From NCBI GenBank assembly GCA_015069695.1, contig JADCRZ010000013.1, positions 62,001 to 126,000 on the forward strand: 64,000 bases of DNA. The letters are read 5' to 3'. The notes below the pieces were generated by a model that saw only the letters and a program-made list of their open reading frames with translations, had not been told where the DNA came from and did no database searches. Origin of the DNA: Williamsia sp. (lineage in GTDB: Bacteria; Bacteroidota; Bacteroidia; Chitinophagales; Chitinophagaceae). The position numbers and the translations under genes were made by a program. Shown piece by piece: positions 1 through 9,720 of the stretch (position 1 is the first letter of the stretch; each line of letters opens with the position of its first letter).

Positions 1-250
1 GATCGTTAAAATAGGGGGCTGCATTCTGCATCCCTGTTCAGGATAAATTTATTTCAACCGGTATAATTTGGATTTGCAGGAAACCTGTTTACTTATTAAA
101 TCACTTACACACAAGCCTCTTGGTACAAAAAAGGATTGTCCAAATAAACTGATTATGCGCTTCCGATTCTCAGTGCCAGATATTTTTAGGAGATATTGTA
201 TTTGATTCTTTTAAATTCGGGCTTTTTTTAGAGAGAACTTCAGACGAATT
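1..250. other. Intergenic DNA at the window edge
   Basis: AT-rich stretch before the first gene. I see no coding fragment on either strand that can be defended and no clean TAnnTTTG box with a matching -33 element. It probably holds the promoter of the GH5-like gene that starts at 251, but no precise site can be named. Confidence 0.5.
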
Positions 251-1750
251 ATGGCAGGAGATATTTCAGGGATTGTAGCTGTTCAAGAACCAAAACGACC
301 TATCCGCTTAGAACCGTCACCCGGCATGCCGTGGATAGAGGTTGCCAAAGACGCACCTTATTTTACAACAGACCAGGGAGAAGACTGGACCCCCATCGGG
401 CAAAATGACGCGATCACCTGGCCTGAGCTGCGGGGCCTTTTCCGGCGCAAAGATTTCAGCGGTGCAAGACAATACCTTCACATGTTATCGCAGCACGGCG
501 TTACTTGTTTGCGCCTGATGCTGGAGTACTGCCACGGTGAGCACCGCTACCTGGAAAAGCCGGCAGGCAGCTTTCAGCCCAATATGATCCGGCTTTGGGA
601 TGATATTTTTGCGCTTTGTGAAGAATATGGTCTCAGGATCCTGCTTACACCCTACGATACATTCTGGATGTGGATACGCTGGAAGCACCATCCTTACAAT
701 AAGAAGCAGGGGGGCACTTGCCAGGCACGCGGACAATGGCTGCTCTGTACTGATACGCGCAAGGCGATCAAGCAACGGCTGGCCTGGGCCACGGAGCGGT
801 GGGGTGGAAGTGGGGCACTCTTTGCCTGGGACATCTGGAATGAAATCCATCCTGCGCATGCAGGCGACAGCGCCGATTGTTTTGCGGAATTTATTGAAGA
901 TGTGGGCTCTTTTTTAAGGCAAACAGAACTGCGCTTGCATGGCCGGGCGCATCCGCAAACGGTGTCTGTTTTCGGACCGGTGCTGGACAAGCATCCCCAT
1001 GTAGCAGAGCCCGCATTCAGGCATCCGGCGCTTGATTTTGCTTCGATCCATTTCTACGAAAAAGACACCATCGATCGTCCGCGGAATACGGTAGACGCCG
1101 CAGTCAGCACAGGCCGCCTCACGCGCGAGGCCCTGGCACATGCTCCGGGCAACCGCCCTTTCTTCGACAGCGAGCACGGTCCCATCCATCATTTTAAAGA
1201 TCATCACAAAACCCTGCCTGAACCTTTTGATGATGAATATTTTCGCCATATGCAATGGGCACATTTTGCATCAGGCGGTGCAGGGGGCGGTATGCGCTGG
1301 CCCAACCGGCATCCCCATTCCTTAACCGCCGGTATGCGCAGGGCCCAGCAATCATTGGCCCGTTTTGTGCAGCTGATAAATTGGCAGCAGTTCAGACGCA
1401 GAAATCTCAACAAAGAAACAGAGGTATCAGAAAGGGCACTGACCCCGTTTTGCTGCGGTGATGAGGAACAGGTTGTTTTGTGGCTGCTGCGTACAGATAC
1501 AATTGGAAAAGGAGGCATGCTTTATCCGGCACACGAAGCCCGCCAGGCTTCCGCAAAGATTTCAGGACTCCGGCCCGGCCGTTGGCAGATTACCGTATGG
1601 GATACCAGCTCAGGCAGTGAAAAAGACATGTATGAAACTGTGCAAGCCTGCCATGGGGACCTGACTATTTCAATACCTCCCGTGTATACCGATCTTGCTT
1701 TTGCCATCAGGTATACAGGGATACCTGGTAAACAGCTGAAAGAATTTTAG
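251..1750 (+). CDS. GH5-like (clan GH-A) glycoside hydrolase, cytoplasmic
   Basis: A 499-residue TIM-barrel hydrolase of the cellulase/mannanase superfamily. The acid/base signature WNE lies at 196-198 (E198) and the likely nucleophile is E308 in the motif SEHG, the canonical order for clan GH-A retaining enzymes. A beta-sandwich-like tail follows from about residue 400. There is no signal peptide, so the enzyme should act in the cytosol, unlike typical polysaccharide-degrading GH5 enzymes. It lies upstream of a sugar-nucleotide and glycosyltransferase cluster on the same strand, which suggests trimming or quality control of an assembled glycan rather than nutrient breakdown (inference). The substrate cannot be told from sequence. 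Confidence 0.8.
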   Translation: MAGDISGIVAVQEPKRPIRLEPSPGMPWIEVAKDAPYFTTDQGEDWTPIGQNDAITWPELRGLFRRKDFSGARQYLHMLSQHGVTCLRLMLEYCHGEHRYLEKPAGSFQPNMIRLWDDIFALCEEYGLRILLTPYDTFWMWIRWKHHPYNKKQGGTCQARGQWLLCTDTRKAIKQRLAWATERWGGSGALFAWDIWNEIHPAHAGDSADCFAEFIEDVGSFLRQTELRLHGRAHPQTVSVFGPVLDKHPHVAEPAFRHPALDFASIHFYEKDTIDRPRNTVDAAVSTGRLTREALAHAPGNRPFFDSEHGPIHHFKDHHKTLPEPFDDEYFRHMQWAHFASGGAGGGMRWPNRHPHSLTAGMRRAQQSLARFVQLINWQQFRRRNLNKETEVSERALTPFCCGDEEQVVLWLLRTDTIGKGGMLYPAHEARQASAKISGLRPGRWQITVWDTSSGSEKDMYETVQACHGDLTISIPPVYTDLAFAIRYTGIPGKQLKEF

Positions 1751-2106
1751 CTTGTTTGTTTTAACCTGAAAAAATAACCTTATTCCTTATTTCTGAACAC
1801 AAGTTTATCCACATCGGGTAAAGATGTTAAAAAATTTAGCAGCTGTATTTGCACAAGATTTATCTTTACGCAAACAGTTGTTCATATTAGAGCTCTTTCG
1901 AGTTATTGGGTGGTAAGTGGATGTTTTTCACTGGAAGATGTTCTGCTTTGGAAAGAGTATCAACGGGGCTTCAACCCTGATCTACAGGTTTTATAAGACG
2001 GATTGCTGAAAGCCGAAAGGTGACAGGGGAAAATTATGCCCGGCTGACAGTACCCCCTACAAAGTTTTTTAGGTAGGCATTATCTCATTACATAAACACA
2101 GCATTG
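1751..2106. other. 356-bp intergenic region before the epimerase gene
   Basis: Non-coding gap between the GH5-like gene and the first epimerase, both on the plus strand. It is more AT-rich than the genes around it and probably carries the promoter of the main glycan operon. No terminator hairpin, riboswitch fold or convincing -33/-7 pair was found by eye. Confidence 0.4.
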
Positions 2107-3225
2107 ATGAACAAAAAAGTTTTAATAACCGGTGGTGCCGGTTTTATTGGTTCCCACCTGGCGGATGAGCTTCTCGACAAAGGTTACCAGGTACGGGTTC
2201 TTGACAATCTCAGTGAACAGGTGCATGGAAAAGGAAATGGCAGACCGGACTACTTACACCCCGATGTTGAATTGATCACCGGTGATGTGCGCGATCCAAA
2301 AAAAGTAAAGGAAGCTTTGCAGGGCATCGATGCTGTTTACCACTATGCGGCCATGGTAGGTGTAGGGCAGAGCATGTATGAGATCAAGGAATACACCGAT
2401 GTAAACAACCTCGGAACAGCCGTACTGCTGGAAGCGCTCAGCAAACACCCGGTTGAAAAGCTGATCGTGGCTTCCAGCATGAGCATCTATGGTGAAGGCT
2501 TGTACAAAGATGCAGAAGGCAGGATCAGGGAAGGGGTAGACCGGAGCCTCGGTCAATTAAGAGCCGGCGAATGGGAGATGTTTGATGCAAGCGGTCATGT
2601 GCTGACGCCCTATCCCACACCTGAAACAAAAACACCCTCCCTTTCTTCTATCTACGCACTTTCCAAATACGACCAGGAACGCATGTGCCTCCTGATCGGA
2701 AAGGCCTACAATATTCCAACCGTTGCACTCCGGTTTTTCAATGTATTTGGTACGCGTCAATCGCTTTCCAATCCGTACACCGGCGTATTGGCAATCTTCG
2801 CTTCGCGGCTGCTGAACGACAACCCTGTACTGATTTTTGAAGACGGCAACCAAAAAAGGGATTTTGTAAGTGTGCTGGACATTGCGCAGGCATCAAGACT
2901 GGCATTGGAAACACCGGGGGCCGACTATGAAGTATTTAATGTAGGCAGCGGCCACGCTTATACCATCAATGAAATAGCAGCCAAGCTGGCTGAAATACTG
3001 AACAAAGAAGATATAAAACCGGAGATATACGGAAAGTACAGGGTGGGTGATATCCGCCATTGTTTTGCCGACATCTCTAAAACAAAGGCAAAACTGGGAT
3101 ATGAACCGGCCATCTCGCTGGAGCATGGATTGATCGAATTGGCTGAATGGCTGGAAGGCCAAACAGCGGAGGACAAAGTAGCAGAAGCCAGGAATGAACT
3201 GACAGCAAGAGGACTAACAGTTTAA
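2107..3225 (+). CDS. NAD-dependent epimerase/dehydratase, dTDP-L-rhamnose 4-epimerase-like
   Basis: A 372-residue extended short-chain dehydrogenase. The NAD-binding glycine motif GGAGFIG is at 9-15 and the catalytic YxxxK is Y183/K187, with a preceding SSMSIYG segment (about 123-129). Between about 130 and 178 it carries the long insert, with an LRAGEWE-like segment, found in proteins annotated as dTDP-L-rhamnose 4-epimerases. In those proteins the insert often has a CxxC pair, and here those cysteines are absent. A TTG at 2104 is in frame, but the ATG at 2107 is the more natural start. It is the first gene of the sugar-nucleotide block and is followed after 21 bp by a second epimerase. Exact substrate uncertain. 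Confidence 0.82.
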   Translation: MNKKVLITGGAGFIGSHLADELLDKGYQVRVLDNLSEQVHGKGNGRPDYLHPDVELITGDVRDPKKVKEALQGIDAVYHYAAMVGVGQSMYEIKEYTDVNNLGTAVLLEALSKHPVEKLIVASSMSIYGEGLYKDAEGRIREGVDRSLGQLRAGEWEMFDASGHVLTPYPTPETKTPSLSSIYALSKYDQERMCLLIGKAYNIPTVALRFFNVFGTRQSLSNPYTGVLAIFASRLLNDNPVLIFEDGNQKRDFVSVLDIAQASRLALETPGADYEVFNVGSGHAYTINEIAAKLAEILNKEDIKPEIYGKYRVGDIRHCFADISKTKAKLGYEPAISLEHGLIELAEWLEGQTAEDKVAEARNELTARGLTV

Positions 3226-3246
3226 TACAGAAAACCAAAAATCACA

Positions 3247-4359
3247 ATGGTTGCAAATCAATCTTTTGAGGATCGTACAAAGCTTGCCGGTAAATGGACC
3301 CTCATCACTGGAGGCGCCGGTTTTGTAGGTGTTAACCTGGCAGACAAGCTACTGACCCAAGGCAGGAACGTAATTGTATTTGATAATCTGTCGAGGGCCG
3401 GTGTGGAGAACAACCTGTACTGGTTGCAGCAAAAACATCCGCAGCAGCTGAAGACCATCAAAGCCGATATCCGCGACAAAGCCGCCGTTGCACAAGCCGT
3501 GGAGCATGCAGCAGAAGTGTTTCATTTTGCGGCCCAGGTGGCCGTAACTTCCAGCATCCATAACCCATTTTATGATTTTGAAGTAAACGCACAGGGAACA
3601 CTCAACCTGCTCGAGGCCATCCGCAACAGCTCCCACCAGCCGCCCTTTATTTTCGCCTCTACCAACAAAGTTTACGGTGACCTCAACGACCTGGATATCG
3701 TCATGAACGGCAGCCGTTACCATTTGGAAAATACGCTTTTCGGGCAGCAGGGCATCAGCGAAAAACGTAACCTCGATTTTCACAGCCCTTACGGATGCAC
3801 AAAAGGCGTGGCCGATCAATACACCCTCGATTATGCCCGCACATTTGGCTTGAAGACAGCAGTCCTGCGCATGAGCTGCATCTATGGCCCGCACCAGTAT
3901 GGCACCGAAGACCAGGGCTGGGTAGCGCATTTTTTGATACAGGCTTTGCAAAACAAACCTATTACCCTCTACGGTGACGGCAAACAGGTAAGAGACATCC
4001 TGTACGTAGAAGACCTGGTAGAAGCTTACATCCTTGCGATGGAAAATATACAGGAAATATCCGGTCATGCATTCAATATGGGCGGCGGTCCGGAGAACAC
4101 GGTCAGTCTGCTGGAACTGTGCGACATGATCGGTGAGCTGGCAGGCAAGAAACCTCCCATCTTATTTGATGAATGGCGGCCGGGTGATCAGAAATATTAT
4201 GTTTCCAACTTCAACAAATTTACAGCGGTCACCGGTTGGACACCGCAGGTTGGAACCAGGGAAGGCGTCCAGCTTTTATACAATTGGCTGCGGGAAAATG
4301 CAGGTATGCCCGCCACCAAAAAAGAAAATAAAAAGCCCAAATTGACCAATCACATTTAG
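3247..4359 (+). CDS. NAD-dependent epimerase, CDP-paratose 2-epimerase-like
   Basis: A 370-residue SDR-type sugar-nucleotide epimerase. GGAGFVG at 22-28 binds NAD, and Y182/K186 in SPYGCTK form the catalytic pair. The segment STNKVYGD (138-145) is characteristic of the CDP-paratose/CDP-tyvelose 2-epimerase branch rather than GalE. It sits 21 bp after the other epimerase, so the two probably make or convert one deoxy-sugar donor used by the glycosyltransferases downstream. No CDP-sugar biosynthesis genes (rfbF, rfbG, rfbH, rfbS) are in the window, so the real substrate may differ. Confidence 0.8.
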   Translation: MVANQSFEDRTKLAGKWTLITGGAGFVGVNLADKLLTQGRNVIVFDNLSRAGVENNLYWLQQKHPQQLKTIKADIRDKAAVAQAVEHAAEVFHFAAQVAVTSSIHNPFYDFEVNAQGTLNLLEAIRNSSHQPPFIFASTNKVYGDLNDLDIVMNGSRYHLENTLFGQQGISEKRNLDFHSPYGCTKGVADQYTLDYARTFGLKTAVLRMSCIYGPHQYGTEDQGWVAHFLIQALQNKPITLYGDGKQVRDILYVEDLVEAYILAMENIQEISGHAFNMGGGPENTVSLLELCDMIGELAGKKPPILFDEWRPGDQKYYVSNFNKFTAVTGWTPQVGTREGVQLLYNWLRENAGMPATKKENKKPKLTNHI

Positions 4360-4430
4360 CATCGGGAAGAAATTGAAGAAGAGCAAAAGTTCCTGTTTTC
4401 TTTATTAATTTTTATTCAAGAGATACATAG

Positions 4431-5384
4431 ATGATCGCAGCGCTACTAGAGAAGCCTCAAACATTTTCACTGCATACAACGCATATACCGGAGATAAAAG
4501 AGGATGAGATCAAAATAAAGGTTCAGGGTTGCGGTATTTGCGCTTCGAGCATTCCTGTATGGGAAGGCCGTGAATGGTTCCAGTACCCGCTGGAGCCCGG
4601 CTCTCCCGGTCATGAAGGCTGGGGCATCGTTGAAGAGGCTGGTGGCAAAGTTGAAGAGGTGCAAAAGGGCGACCGGGTCGCTTTTTTATCCTATCACGCG
4701 TATGCCGAGTATGATGTTGCCAGGCAAGGTTCGTTTGTAAAGCTGCCACCGCAGTTGGCCAACATCCCCTTTCCCGGTGAGCCATTGGGCTGTGCGATGA
4801 ACATATTTGAAAGGAGTGATGTATCAGCCAACGATGTAGTGGCCATTATCGGGATCGGGTTTTTAGGTGCGCTGCTTTGTCAGCTCGCCAAACACCGCGG
4901 CGCCAAAGTAATCGCCCTGTCGCGCCGGCCTTGTTCCTTGGGTTTTGCGCAGCAATACGGCGCCGATGTAATCATCCCCCTCACCAGCACCTGGGAAGCA
5001 AGCAACAAGGTCGCAGAAATTACCAATGGCGCTTTTTGCAACCGGGTCATTGAAGCCACGGGCAAGCAGGAAGGCATCGATGTGGCGACCGAGATCGTGG
5101 GTGAAGGCGGAAAGATCATCATCGCCGGTTATCACCAGGATGGTTTGCGGCAGGTAAACCTCCAGAAATGGAACTGGAAGGGGATCGATGTGATCAACGC
5201 ACATGAACGGGATGCTTCCAAATACTTATCAGGCATGCGCAACGCAGTAGATGCCGTTGCGCAGGGCATATTAAATCCGGAACTGTTATACACGGATATT
5301 CTTTCATTGGATGAGCTTTCGCGCGGGTTTGAAAAAACAAAAGTCCGTCCGGATGGCTTCATGAAAGCATTGATACAATTCTAA
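4431..5384 (+). CDS. Zinc-type alcohol dehydrogenase (MDR family), short form
   Basis: A 317-residue medium-chain dehydrogenase. The catalytic zinc ligands appear as C37 (in CGIC) and H61-E62 (in GHE), and the nucleotide-binding glycine motif GIGFLG is at 141-146. The four-cysteine structural zinc lobe normally present near residues 90-110 of ADH or sorbitol dehydrogenase is missing, which explains the shorter length. Only 10 bp separate it from the following Gfo/Idh/MocA oxidoreductase. The pair probably oxidises and reduces positions of a sugar or sugar nucleotide (inference). Confidence 0.85.
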   Translation: MIAALLEKPQTFSLHTTHIPEIKEDEIKIKVQGCGICASSIPVWEGREWFQYPLEPGSPGHEGWGIVEEAGGKVEEVQKGDRVAFLSYHAYAEYDVARQGSFVKLPPQLANIPFPGEPLGCAMNIFERSDVSANDVVAIIGIGFLGALLCQLAKHRGAKVIALSRRPCSLGFAQQYGADVIIPLTSTWEASNKVAEITNGAFCNRVIEATGKQEGIDVATEIVGEGGKIIIAGYHQDGLRQVNLQKWNWKGIDVINAHERDASKYLSGMRNAVDAVAQGILNPELLYTDILSLDELSRGFEKTKVRPDGFMKALIQF

Positions 5385-5394
5385 AATTTTTCTG

Positions 5395-6402
5395 TTGGAA
5401 GCACTTGTTACCTCAAAACCAAAACTGGCTTTTGCAGGAGTTGGCTGGATCGGAAGAAACAGGCTGCAGGCTGCAGCTGAAAGCGGACTCGCCGATATAA
5501 CCCTGATCACTGACCTGTCGGAGGATTGCATCAGGGAAGCTTCGAAAATTGCACCCCAAAGCCGCACCACCCTATCGTATGGTGAAACCATTGCTGATGC
5601 CCTTGTTGAGGGCGTGGTGATTGCCACCCCCAGTGCCTTGCACAAAGAGCAGGCGGTTGCCGCCTTTGAACAGGGAAAAGCTGTTTTCTGTCAAAAGCCC
5701 CTGGGCCGGAATTTAGCCGAAGCAACAGCTGTAATAGATGCAGCCAGGCGGTACAACCGGCTGCTGGGAGCAGATTTCTCTTATCGCTACACAAAGGCTT
5801 TTCAAAAGGTGCTCGCTGTTATCCAATCCGGTGAACTGGGAAAAATCTTTGCCGCAGACCTGAAGTTTCACAATGCGTACGGCCCGGATAAACCCTGGTT
5901 CTACGACCTGGCTCTTTCCGGCGGCGGTTGTGTACTGGACCTGGGCATTCACCTCATAGACCTGATGCTTTATGCCCTGGACTTTCCTGCTGTAACAGGT
6001 GTTAGCAGTAGCTTGTTCGCAGGCGGACATGCTGTAAAAGGAAAAGCCGCTGTAGAAGATTACGCCAATGTAGTGATGGAACTCGAGAACGACATCACGG
6101 CACAGCTGGCCTGTTCCTGGAACCTGGCAGCCGGCTGTGAAGCTGTTATAGAAGCTTCTTTTTATGGTACAAAAGGGGGCGTAGCGCTAAAGAATCTCAA
6201 TGGTTCTTTTTACGATTTCACCGCCCTGCGTTACTGGGGTACCAAAACAGAAACCATTGCTTCACCTCCTGACCCCTGGGGCGGAAAAGCCTTGCTTGAC
6301 TGGATCCAAAAATTATCTCATGGCCCCGCATACAACAGGGAAGCAGAACAATTTTTAAAATCGGCCGAAGTACTTGACCGGATTTATGGAAGAATCACTT
6401 AA
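5395..6402 (+). CDS. Gfo/Idh/MocA family oxidoreductase
   Basis: A 335-residue NAD(P)-dependent sugar or cyclitol oxidoreductase. The Rossmann motif GVGWIG is at 15-20, and the family EKP motif appears as QKP (100-102), keeping the lysine. The reading frame opens with TTG at 5395; there is no earlier ATG and the glycine motif sits at the usual distance from this start, so TTG is accepted. The 3' end overlaps the next gene (ATG at 6386) by 17 bp, which suggests translational coupling with the glycosyltransferase. Confidence 0.87.
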   Translation: MEALVTSKPKLAFAGVGWIGRNRLQAAAESGLADITLITDLSEDCIREASKIAPQSRTTLSYGETIADALVEGVVIATPSALHKEQAVAAFEQGKAVFCQKPLGRNLAEATAVIDAARRYNRLLGADFSYRYTKAFQKVLAVIQSGELGKIFAADLKFHNAYGPDKPWFYDLALSGGGCVLDLGIHLIDLMLYALDFPAVTGVSSSLFAGGHAVKGKAAVEDYANVVMELENDITAQLACSWNLAAGCEAVIEASFYGTKGGVALKNLNGSFYDFTALRYWGTKTETIASPPDPWGGKALLDWIQKLSHGPAYNREAEQFLKSAEVLDRIYGRIT

Positions 6403-7513
6403 AGAAAAACGGGTCCGCATTTTAATGACGACAGATACGGTCGGCGGCGTATGGACGTACTCCATCGAGCTTTGCAGATCACTTCAGCCGTTGGGGGTTT
6501 GTTTTTATCTGATCACCACAGGCGCACCGATGCAACCGGCGCAGAGAAGACAGGTAGAAGAGCTGGACAATGTAACGGTGTATGAAACTGATTTTATGCT
6601 GGAATGGATGGAAAATCCCTGGCCAAGCATTGATGCATCCGGCGATTGGTTGCTGCAATTGGAAGAAGAATTGGAGCCGGACCTTGTACACATCAACGGC
6701 TTTGCGTACGGCTCTCTCCCCTGGAAAGCACCTAAGATCGTGGTCGCGCATTCAGATGTATTTTCCTGGTGGATTGCCGTAAAAGGCCAATGGCCACCCG
6801 CAGAATGGAACCACTATTTTGAACGGATACAAGCCGGCTTGCAGCAGGCCGATCATATCATTGCTCCCTCCGTTGCCATGATGGACCAGCTCCGCCGGAT
6901 CTACTCCTTTGATACACCCGGACAGGTCATCTACAACTGGAGCAATCCGGAGAAGTTTTATAGGGCCGGGAAAGAACCGGTTGTATTTAGCATGGGCAGG
7001 ATCTGGGATGAAGCAAAAAATATACAGCTCCTGCTCAAGGCCGCACCGCAAATCAAAGCGCCCATCAGGCTGGCAGGTGATCACAGCTTTGCTTCCAACC
7101 ACTGTGACCTGGCAAATACAAATATCAGCTATCTCGGCAAACTGCCTGCACACCAGATCGCTGCCTGTTTATCCACTGCTTCCGTATTCGTGCTGCCTGC
7201 CCTTTACGAGCCCTTTGGATTATCGGCCCTGGAAGCGGCTTTATCAGGCTGTGCGCTCGTGTTGGGAAACATCGATTCGCTTAAGGAAATCTGGGGCGAG
7301 AGCGCCATCTATGTAAACGGGACTGATCCGCAGGCGCTTGCTGATACGGTGAATGCCCTCATGGAGGGGGAGCCCATGCGATTGCAGTACGCACAAAGGG
7401 CAGCAGAGCGGGCAAAGAGATATACCTCAACCGCTATGGCGGGGCAATACAAACAGGTTTACACGCGGCTGGTGCAGCAGAAAAATCTTCTATTACAACA
7501 GGAAATCATGTAA
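6386..7513 (+). CDS. Family 4 glycosyltransferase (GT-B fold)
   Basis: A 375-residue retaining glycosyltransferase. The C-terminal Rossmann domain carries the EX7E signature (EPFGLSALE), preceded by the strand in which GT4 enzymes bind the donor. A TTG start at 6374 is possible, but the ATG at 6386 fits better. It has no membrane segment. It overlaps the upstream oxidoreductase and ends 1 bp before the next transferase gene, so it belongs to one transcription unit with the CgeB-like transferases. Donor and acceptor unknown. Confidence 0.87.
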   Translation: MEESLKEKRVRILMTTDTVGGVWTYSIELCRSLQPLGVCFYLITTGAPMQPAQRRQVEELDNVTVYETDFMLEWMENPWPSIDASGDWLLQLEEELEPDLVHINGFAYGSLPWKAPKIVVAHSDVFSWWIAVKGQWPPAEWNHYFERIQAGLQQADHIIAPSVAMMDQLRRIYSFDTPGQVIYNWSNPEKFYRAGKEPVVFSMGRIWDEAKNIQLLLKAAPQIKAPIRLAGDHSFASNHCDLANTNISYLGKLPAHQIAACLSTASVFVLPALYEPFGLSALEAALSGCALVLGNIDSLKEIWGESAIYVNGTDPQALADTVNALMEGEPMRLQYAQRAAERAKRYTSTAMAGQYKQVYTRLVQQKNLLLQQEIM

Positions 7514-7514
7514 G

Positions 7515-8630
7515 ATGAACATTGTTCTTTTTTATCACTCCCTTTTATCCGACTGGAACCATGGCAATGCGCATTTCCTGCGCGGCGTTGCCACCGAACT
7601 GGTGGCACAAGGTCACCAGGTAAATATCTATGAACCGCAAGGCTCCTGGAGCCTGGACAACCTGATCAGGGAAAGGGGAGAAAAAGCGGTAGAAGAATTC
7701 TATCAATATTATCCGCTCTTAACTTCTATACAATACAATTCACGTGATCTCAACCTGGATCTTGTTTTAGAAGGGGCTGACCTGGTGATCGTGCATGAAT
7801 GGAATGAACATGCGCTGGTAAAGCGGATCGGGGAACATAGAAAAAGAGCTTCTTATAAATTGTTGTTTCATGATACGCACCACCGGGCTGTTACGGAACG
7901 GGAAAGCATGAAGGCTTATGATCTTTCCCACTACGATGGGGTACTGGCATTTGGCAAGATGATCACGGATCTTTACCTGCGGGAAGGCTGGACAAAACAG
8001 GCCTGGACCTGGCACGAAGCGGCAGACACAAGGATATTCAAACCGCTGGATACAGGTGCTTATAAGGGCGATCTGGTATGGATCGGTAACTGGGGTGATG
8101 ACGAAAGAACCAAAGAGCTGCAAGAGTTCCTGATCGGTCCGGTAAAAGAGCTTGGGCTGAAAGCAAAGATCTATGGGGTGCGTTATCCTGAACATGCCCA
8201 AAAAGCCCTGGAAGATGCCGGTATAGAATATGGCGGCTGGCTGCCCAATTATAAAGCGCCGGAAGTTTTTGCGAGCTATCGCTTGACGGCCCATGTGCCC
8301 CGCGGTCCGTATGTAAAATCACTCCCGGGCATACCCACCATCCGGCCTTTTGAAGCCCTGGCATGCGGCATTCCCCTGCTCTCCTCACCCTGGAATGATA
8401 TAGAACATCTTTTTACACCGGGAGAAGATTTCAAATTTGCCCGCAACGGCGAAGAAATGAAAACCCTGATGCAAAAGGTCTTGTCTGATAACTCGTTCGC
8501 GTCCTCCCTCAAATCACACGGTCTGCATACCATTCAACAAAAGCATACCTGCGCACACCGGGTAACCGAATTGTATGGCATCTGTGAGGAGCTGGGAATA
8601 AAAAATCTTTCACCACAAACCATCGCATAG
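7515..8630 (+). CDS. CgeB/YkvP-like glycosyltransferase, first of three
   Basis: A 371-residue GT-B protein. The start is taken at the ATG at 7515; the frame stays open upstream to 7353, but that part overlaps the GT4 gene and looks out of frame (many Cys, Arg and Trp residues). The N-terminus (MNIVLFYHSL) begins directly with the first beta strand. The C-terminal half has a RPFEALACGIPLLS segment followed by a loop ending in GEDF, the nucleotide-sugar site of the CgeB group. One base separates it from the GT4 stop codon and one from the next gene. It is a paralogue of the next two genes. Confidence 0.8.
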   Translation: MNIVLFYHSLLSDWNHGNAHFLRGVATELVAQGHQVNIYEPQGSWSLDNLIRERGEKAVEEFYQYYPLLTSIQYNSRDLNLDLVLEGADLVIVHEWNEHALVKRIGEHRKRASYKLLFHDTHHRAVTERESMKAYDLSHYDGVLAFGKMITDLYLREGWTKQAWTWHEAADTRIFKPLDTGAYKGDLVWIGNWGDDERTKELQEFLIGPVKELGLKAKIYGVRYPEHAQKALEDAGIEYGGWLPNYKAPEVFASYRLTAHVPRGPYVKSLPGIPTIRPFEALACGIPLLSSPWNDIEHLFTPGEDFKFARNGEEMKTLMQKVLSDNSFASSLKSHGLHTIQQKHTCAHRVTELYGICEELGIKNLSPQTIA

Positions 8631-8631
8631 T

Positions 8632-9720
8632 ATGAAGTTTGCGTTCTTTGGCTCCAGTCTTGTCTCTGCCTACTGGAATGGTGCAGCGACTTATTACAGG
8701 GGCATCATACGCGCCCTGCACGAAAGGGGCCACCAGATCACTTTTTATGAGCCCGATGCATACGACCGGCAAAAAAACAGGGACATGGAAGATCCCGGCT
8801 GGGCCGTGATAAAAGTGTATCAGCCTTCTGAAAACGAAGTGTCGCAGGCCCTCGAAGATGCCCTGCATGCCGATGTGATCATCAAGACCAGCGGGGTCGG
8901 TGTATTTGACGAGCTGCTGGAGAAAGAAGTGCTCAAATTAAAGCTCCGGGACAAACCTGTTATTTTCTGGGATGTAGATGCCCCGGCCACACTGGACAGG
9001 GTGAACCATACGGCAGGAGATTATTTTAAAGAACTGATTCCGCAATACGACTTGATCCTGACCTATGGTGGGGGCAACCCGGTCGTGAACGCCTATAAAA
9101 AGCTGGGTGCAAAAAACTGCTACCCGGTATACAACGCGCTGGATCCCCTGACGCACCATCCGGTTCCAAAAGAAGACCGCTTCAGGGCCGACCTGGTCTT
9201 TCTGGGAAACCGCTTGCCCGACAGGGAAAAGCGGGTAGAAGAATTCTTCCTGCTGGTGGCAGAACAAATGCCGGAAGCCCGTTTTATTTTGGGCGGCAAC
9301 GGCTGGCACGACAAAGGACTTTCCTCCAACATCCATTACCTGGGCCATGTGTTCACCAGAGACCACAATGCCCTGAACTGCTCTCCCAAAGCCATTCTCA
9401 ATATCAGCCGCGACAGCATGGCGAGATATGGATTTTCACCGGCTACCCGGGTGTTTGAAGCGGCCGGTGCAGGCGCCTGCATTATCACGGATTACTGGAT
9501 CGGCATCGATCATTTTTTTGAACCGGGCAAGGAAATCCTGGTCGCTGCGAGTGGGGCCGAAGTAAAAGAAATCCTGTCGGGACTGACACCGGAAAAGGCA
9601 GCAGCCATCGGACAGGCAGCTTTGAAAAAAGTGCTGGCCGAACACACGTACAAGCACCGGGCCGCAGAGCTGGACCAGATCCTGCAGCAGGAATTGTTTG
9701 CCTCAAAAGCTGCCGTATGA
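8632..9720 (+). CDS. CgeB-like glycosyltransferase, second of three
   Basis: A 362-residue cytosolic GT-B protein. The N-terminal half holds a Rossmann strand (MKFAFFGSSL) and an ARALHERGH-like first helix. The C-terminal half holds NISRDSMARYGFSPATRVFE followed by a D-Y-W-x-G-I segment and FEPGKEI, the hallmark of the CgeB family of predicted glycosyltransferases. CgeB itself takes part in decorating the Bacillus spore surface with glycans. The stop overlaps the next start as ATGA at 9717-9720. It is clearly more similar to the third copy than to the first. Confidence 0.82.
   Translation: MKFAFFGSSLVSAYWNGAATYYRGIIRALHERGHQITFYEPDAYDRQKNRDMEDPGWAVIKVYQPSENEVSQALEDALHADVIIKTSGVGVFDELLEKEVLKLKLRDKPVIFWDVDAPATLDRVNHTAGDYFKELIPQYDLILTYGGGNPVVNAYKKLGAKNCYPVYNALDPLTHHPVPKEDRFRADLVFLGNRLPDREKRVEEFFLLVAEQMPEARFILGGNGWHDKGLSSNIHYLGHVFTRDHNALNCSPKAILNISRDSMARYGFSPATRVFEAAGAGACIITDYWIGIDHFFEPGKEILVAASGAEVKEILSGLTPEKAAAIGQAALKKVLAEHTYKHRAAELDQILQQELFASKAAV

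Noticed and set aside
3349-4068. 239-codon minus-strand open frame inside the second epimerase gene
   Set aside because: It is the complement of a conserved SDR gene and shows no recognisable fold.
7353-7514. Longer N-terminus for the first CgeB-like transferase
   Set aside because: The extra 54 residues overlap the GT4 gene and read as Cys/Arg/Trp-rich out-of-frame sequence. The ATG at 7515 is directly in front of the Rossmann strand.
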